Origin: Burkholderia metallica
Lineage (GTDB): Bacteria; Pseudomonadota; Gammaproteobacteria; Burkholderiales; Burkholderiaceae
NCBI RefSeq assembly: GCF_902832845.1
Contig: NZ_CADFDB010000003.1
Location: forward strand, 511,265 to 575,264
Length of the DNA stretch: 64,000 nucleotides
Reading direction: 5' to 3'
The translations under genes and the position numbers were made by a program. The notes under the pieces were generated by a model. That model worked only from the letters and a program-made list of their open reading frames with translations. It made no database searches and was not told where the DNA came from. Numbering within the stretch: position 1 is the first letter of the stretch; each line of letters opens with the position of its first letter. Shown here one piece after another: positions 60,482-64,000 of this stretch.

Positions 60482-62016
60482 TCGGCGCCTCCCTTGCCTT
60501 GCGTCGCACGCGCCGCGAGCGCGAGCCGCGCGTGATCCTGGTCGGAGAACGTACGCTTCTTGCCCATGATTTCCTGCGTGGCCTCGTGGCCCTTGCCGGC
60601 CAGCACGACGACGTCCTCGCGTGCGGCGCCGCGCACGGCCTGCAGGATCGCGCTCGCGCGATCCTCGATACGGCGCGCGTGATCGGGCGCGGTCATGCCC
60701 GCGACGATCTGGTCGATGATGCGCTGCGGGTCCTCGCTGCGCGGGTTGTCGCTCGTGACGACGGTTTCATCGGCGAGCCGCTCCGCGATCGCGCCCATCA
60801 GCGGGCGCTTCGTCGCATCGCGATCGCCGCCGCAGCCGAACATGCAGACAAGCCGGCCACCGCGCGCGGCGGCGATCGGGCGCAGCGCGTCGAGCGTCTT
60901 TTCGAGCGCGTCGGGCGTGTGGGCGTAGTCGATCACGACGAGCGGTTCGTCGTTCTGCAGCCGGCCGCCGAGCCGCTGCATCCGCCCGTTGACGGGCTCG
61001 AGCCGCGCGATCTCGGCGAGCGCCGCATCGAACGGCACGTCGGCCGCGAGCAGCGCGCCGAGCACGGCAAGCAGGTTGCTGACGTTGAACGTGCCGAGCG
61101 TATCGACCTCGACGTCCGCGTCGCCCCACGACGAACGCAGGCGGAACGCGGTGCCGGTCGCGGTGGCGCGCACGTCGATTGCGATCAGTTCGCGATCGGC
61201 GTCGGGCGCCGGGGCATCGCCGATTCCGTATGCGATCGTGCGCACGCGGCCGGCGAGCTTCTCGAGCAGGCGCCGGCCGGCTGCGTCGTCGCGATTGACG
61301 ACGGCCGCGCGCAGGCCGCGCCACGCAAACAGCTTCGCCTTCGCGGCCTCGTACGCGTCGAACGTGCCGTGATAGTCGAGGTGATCCTGCGTGAGATTCG
61401 TGAATACCGCGATGTCGAACGCCGTACCGTTCACGCGCCCTTGGTGCAGCGCATGCGACGACACCTCCATCGCCACGGCCTTCGCGCCCGCGTCGCGCAA
61501 TTGCGCGAGGCTGCGCTGCAGCTGCGACGCGTCGGGGGTCGTGAAACCCGTCGGCACGAGCTGGCCGGGCATCCCGGTGCCGAGCGTGCCGATCACAGCG
61601 CACGGCTCGTGCAGCGCCGTCAGCGCGGCGGCGATCCATTGCGTGCACGAGGTCTTGCCGTTCGTGCCGGTCACGCCGATCGCGAGCAGGTTGTCGCTCG
61701 GATCGCCGTACCAGCCGCTGGCGATCTCGCCGGCGAGCTGGTCGAGTGCCGGCACCGCGAGCGCGACGGGCACGGCCGGCGCGGCGGCCAGCCCTTCCGG
61801 CTGATACAGCACGGCGGCCGCACCGCGTGCGACCGCGTCGGCGACGAAGCCGCGATTGTCTGCCCCGTCGACCGCATACGCGACGAACACGTCGCCAGCC
61901 TTCAGGCTGCGCGTGTCGGCATGCAGTTGCGCTGCGGGGGCCACATGCTGACGCAGCCACGCGAGCGCGGCTGCGATCTGCTGATGCGCCGGATGGGAAC
62001 TGCGGGCGGCGCTCAT
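60478..62016 (-). CDS. murE: UDP-N-acetylmuramoyl-L-alanyl-D-glutamate--2,6-diaminopimelate ligase
   Basis: It adds meso-diaminopimelate to the growing stem peptide. The protein is 512 residues. The ATP loop GTNGKTSCTQ lies near residue 117. The DNPR motif (SDNPRSEDP near 426) is the meso-DAP-specific signature, so lysine-type peptide is unlikely. The ATG at 62016 overlaps the ftsI stop by four bases, and the stop overlaps murF. Confidence 0.99.
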   Translation of the reverse strand: MSAARSSHPAHQQIAAALAWLRQHVAPAAQLHADTRSLKAGDVFVAYAVDGADNRGFVADAVARGAAAVLYQPEGLAAAPAVPVALAVPALDQLAGEIASGWYGDPSDNLLAIGVTGTNGKTSCTQWIAAALTALHEPCAVIGTLGTGMPGQLVPTGFTTPDASQLQRSLAQLRDAGAKAVAMEVSSHALHQGRVNGTAFDIAVFTNLTQDHLDYHGTFDAYEAAKAKLFAWRGLRAAVVNRDDAAGRRLLEKLAGRVRTIAYGIGDAPAPDADRELIAIDVRATATGTAFRLRSSWGDADVEVDTLGTFNVSNLLAVLGALLAADVPFDAALAEIARLEPVNGRMQRLGGRLQNDEPLVVIDYAHTPDALEKTLDALRPIAAARGGRLVCMFGCGGDRDATKRPLMGAIAERLADETVVTSDNPRSEDPQRIIDQIVAGMTAPDHARRIEDRASAILQAVRGAAREDVVVLAGKGHEATQEIMGKKRTFSDQDHARLALAARATQGKGGAE

Positions 62017-63860
62017 CGAACAACTCCTGGTGAATTACGCGTCGTGCTGGACACGATCATATGCTTCGCACCGCCACCCGAGGCCAGCTTTTGCGGCCCC
62101 GTTGCGGCAGGTGCTGCCGGCGAATCGTCAGACACGACGAGCTGCTTGATCGGCATGTTCGGCGGCACGTTCAGCGCACGCATCGTGTCGCCGGCAATCG
62201 CCGAGAATACGGGGCCGGACACCTGGCCGCCGAAGTGGCTGCCGGCGGTCGGCTCGTCGACCGACACCGCGACGACGATGCGCGGATTCGGCATCGGCGC
62301 CATCCCGACGAACGACGCGCGGTACTTGCGCGTGTAGCCGTGGCCTTCATGCTTGTACGCGGTACCGCTCTTGCCGCCGACGCGATAGCCCGGCACGGCC
62401 GCATCCGGCGACGTGCCGCCCGGCGCGACCACCGTCTCGAGCATCGCGCGCACTTCGCGCGCGGTGGTCGGGTTGAACACCTGCGTGCCCACGATCGGCT
62501 GGTTGGGGTCGGTCTTGAAAATCGTCACGGGCATCAGCTCGCCGTCGTGCGCGATTGCCGTGTACGCACGCGCGAGCTGGAACAGCGACACCGACAGGCC
62601 GTAGCCGTACGACATCGTCGCCTGCTCGATGCGGCGCCAGCTCTTCCACGGACGCAGGCGGCCGGCCACCGCGCCCGGGAAGCCGACCTTCGGCGCCTGG
62701 CCGAGACCGATGCTGGTATACATATTCCACATTTCCTCGGGCCGCATCGTCATCGCGATCTTCGTCGCGCCGATGTTGCTCGACTTCTGGATCACGCCGC
62801 CGACCGTCAGCGTGCCGAAACCCGCGTCGTCGGTGATCGGCGCGCCGTCGAGCACGAAATGCCCGTTGCCCGTCTCGACGAGCGTATTCGGCGTCACGCG
62901 GTGCAGGTCGAGCGCGAGCGACACCGTAAACGGCTTCATGATCGAGCCCGGCTCGAACACGTCGGTCATGATCCGGTTGCGCAACTGCTCGCCCGTCATG
63001 CGCGAGCGGTCGTTCGGGTTGTACGTCGGGTAGTTGACGAGCGCGAGCACCTCGCCGGTACGCACGTCGACGACCATCGCCGCGCCGGCCTTCGCCTTGA
63101 ACTTCTCGACGGCGGCCTTCAGGTTCGCGTACGCGATGTACTGGATCTTGCTGTCGATCGACAGGTCGACGTCGGTGCCGTTGTGCGGCGGAATCTGTTC
63201 GGCGACGTCCTCGACGATGTGCCCCATCCGGTCCTTGATCACGCGGCGCATGCCCGACGTGCCGGACAGCATCTTCTGGTCGCCGAGTTCAACGCCCTCC
63301 TGCCCTTCGTCCTCGACGTTCGTGAAGCCGATCAGGTGGGCGGTGATCTCGCCTTCCGGATAGAAGCGCTTGTATTCGTTGCGCTGATAGATACCGGGAA
63401 TATCGAGCGCAGCGACCTTGTCCGCGACGTCGATCGGCACCTGGCGCTTCACGTAGACGAAACCCTTGTCTTCGGACAATTTCACGCGCAGTTCCTTCGG
63501 CGTCATGCCGAGGAGCTTGCCGAGCTGGTTGACCTTGTCGGCGTCGAGATCGTCCGGTACCGCGTCGGGAATCGCCCAGATCGCGCGCACGGGCAGGCTC
63601 GTCGCGAGCACGAGCCCGTTACGGTCGAGGATCTTGCCGCGTGTCGCCGGCAGTTCGATCGTGCGCTGGTAGCGGCTTTCGCCCTGCTTCTGGTAGAACG
63701 CGTTGCCGGGCCCCTGGATCCAGAACGCACGCGCGGCCAGCGCGACGAACGCCATGAACAGCAGGAATACGACGAGCTTCGAGCGCCACATCGGCAGATG
63801 CACGCCGAGCACGGGGCTCGACGAGAACTTCACGTTCTGGCGCTTCGGGGACGGCTTCAT
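62013..63860 (-). CDS. ftsI: Septal peptidoglycan transpeptidase FtsI (PBP3)
   Basis: It cross-links septal peptidoglycan and is a beta-lactam target. The protein is 615 residues. One N-terminal membrane helix (about 28-48) is followed by the pedestal domain and the transpeptidase domain. The SxxK motif is SIMK near residue 304 with the active-site Ser, SxN is SSN near 358, and KSGT lies near 497. ATG at 63860 overlaps ftsL by four bases. Confidence 0.98.
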   Translation of the reverse strand: MKPSPKRQNVKFSSSPVLGVHLPMWRSKLVVFLLFMAFVALAARAFWIQGPGNAFYQKQGESRYQRTIELPATRGKILDRNGLVLATSLPVRAIWAIPDAVPDDLDADKVNQLGKLLGMTPKELRVKLSEDKGFVYVKRQVPIDVADKVAALDIPGIYQRNEYKRFYPEGEITAHLIGFTNVEDEGQEGVELGDQKMLSGTSGMRRVIKDRMGHIVEDVAEQIPPHNGTDVDLSIDSKIQYIAYANLKAAVEKFKAKAGAAMVVDVRTGEVLALVNYPTYNPNDRSRMTGEQLRNRIMTDVFEPGSIMKPFTVSLALDLHRVTPNTLVETGNGHFVLDGAPITDDAGFGTLTVGGVIQKSSNIGATKIAMTMRPEEMWNMYTSIGLGQAPKVGFPGAVAGRLRPWKSWRRIEQATMSYGYGLSVSLFQLARAYTAIAHDGELMPVTIFKTDPNQPIVGTQVFNPTTAREVRAMLETVVAPGGTSPDAAVPGYRVGGKSGTAYKHEGHGYTRKYRASFVGMAPMPNPRIVVAVSVDEPTAGSHFGGQVSGPVFSAIAGDTMRALNVPPNMPIKQLVVSDDSPAAPAATGPQKLASGGGAKHMIVSSTTRNSPGVVR

Positions 63861-64000
63861 CGCGCGCCCCCCTTGCCCTTGCCGACGGTGTCGGCCGAAG
63901 CCGGGATCGGCGCATCGATCGCCTTCGCGGCGCCCGGCGGCAACGTCAGGTATTGCGTGCGGCCGGTCGTGATCGGCTGCATCTTCAGCGAATCGTTCGC
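63857..64000 (-). CDS. ftsL: Cell division protein FtsL, C-terminal part (cut by window edge)
   Basis: Only the last 47 codons are present; the rest lies beyond the window. The reading frame ends in a Gly/Lys-rich tail (GKGKGGAR) and its TGA overlaps the ftsI ATG. The assignment rests on position directly before ftsI in a dcw cluster, and on the short, coiled-coil-free tail typical of betaproteobacterial FtsL. Upstream genes mraW/rsmH and mraZ are expected beyond the edge. Confidence 0.8.
   Translation of the reverse strand, partial: ANDSLKMQPITTGRTQYLTLPPGAAKAIDAPIPASADTVGKGKGGAR

Overview
The window is GC-rich (roughly two-thirds G+C by eye) and gene-dense. It reads as core chromosomal DNA of a Burkholderia-type betaproteobacterium, most likely the main chromosome of a Burkholderia cepacia complex member. 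The evidence is the gene order: a complete dcw cluster followed by lpxC and secA, aroQ-accB-accC-prmA, pilBCD-coaE-zapD-yacG, rplU-rpmA-obgE-proB, and a Lys/Ala-repeat histone H1-like gene. The protein sequences agree, for example a 305-residue LpxC and a 251-residue ZapD. The species assignment is inference. I see no insertion sequence, prophage, integron, CRISPR array or rRNA operon, and none of the recognised genes looks broken.

Layout. 1-5900 (minus): mpl, a YqiA-type esterase, an RNB exoribonuclease, aroE and mtgA, chained by 4-base overlaps at most junctions. 6100-14450 (plus): a conserved hypothetical gene, a TlpA-like thioredoxin, aroQ-accB-accC-prmA, a zinc-ribbon DUF3426 membrane protein, tpx, a PfkB kinase and a glycine-zipper lipoprotein. 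14470-20760: a small tandem repeat, the histone H1-like gene, an intergenic stretch with several hairpins and a terminator, then nrdB and nrdA (minus). nrdA has a sigma70-type promoter overlaid by two NrdR-box-like sites. 20757-25360: ampD, a small membrane protein and a YpjD/CcsA-like protein (minus), then ffh and hpt (plus), then marC (minus). 25382-33306: proS (minus); rppH and a CNP1-like lipoprotein (plus); proB, obgE, rpmA and rplU (minus); ispB and tRNA-Pro(CGG) (plus). 33408-39928 (plus): a CorC/HlyC-family protein, pilB-pilC-pilD, coaE, zapD, yacG. 39989-45517 (minus): mutT, a DUF815 ATPase, argJ, secA. 45773-46249 (plus): a DciA/DUF721 protein. 46330-64000 (minus): lpxC, a peroxiredoxin, and the dcw cluster read from its 3' end (ftsZ, ftsA, ftsQ, ddl, murC, murG, ftsW, murD, mraY, murF, murE, ftsI), with the 3' end of ftsL at the window edge.

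Functionally the window is dominated by envelope biogenesis and division. MurE/F/C/D, MraY, MurG and Ddl build lipid II. FtsW, FtsI and MtgA polymerise and cross-link peptidoglycan. Mpl and AmpD recycle its fragments. FtsZ/A/Q/L and ZapD form the divisome, IspB could supply polyprenyl chains, and LpxC commits to lipid A. Around these lie fatty-acid initiation (accBC), aromatic amino-acid synthesis (aroQ, aroE), deoxynucleotide supply (nrdAB) and protein export (secA, ffh).

I did not find a convincing new multi-gene system; this is mostly well-known core genome. The parts worth a second look are small: the NrdR-box pair with a long leader at nrdA, a hairpin-rich possible small RNA upstream of the histone-like gene, terminator-like hairpins in the proS and rplU leaders, an unassigned gene divergent from mpl, and a basic insertion in MurD.
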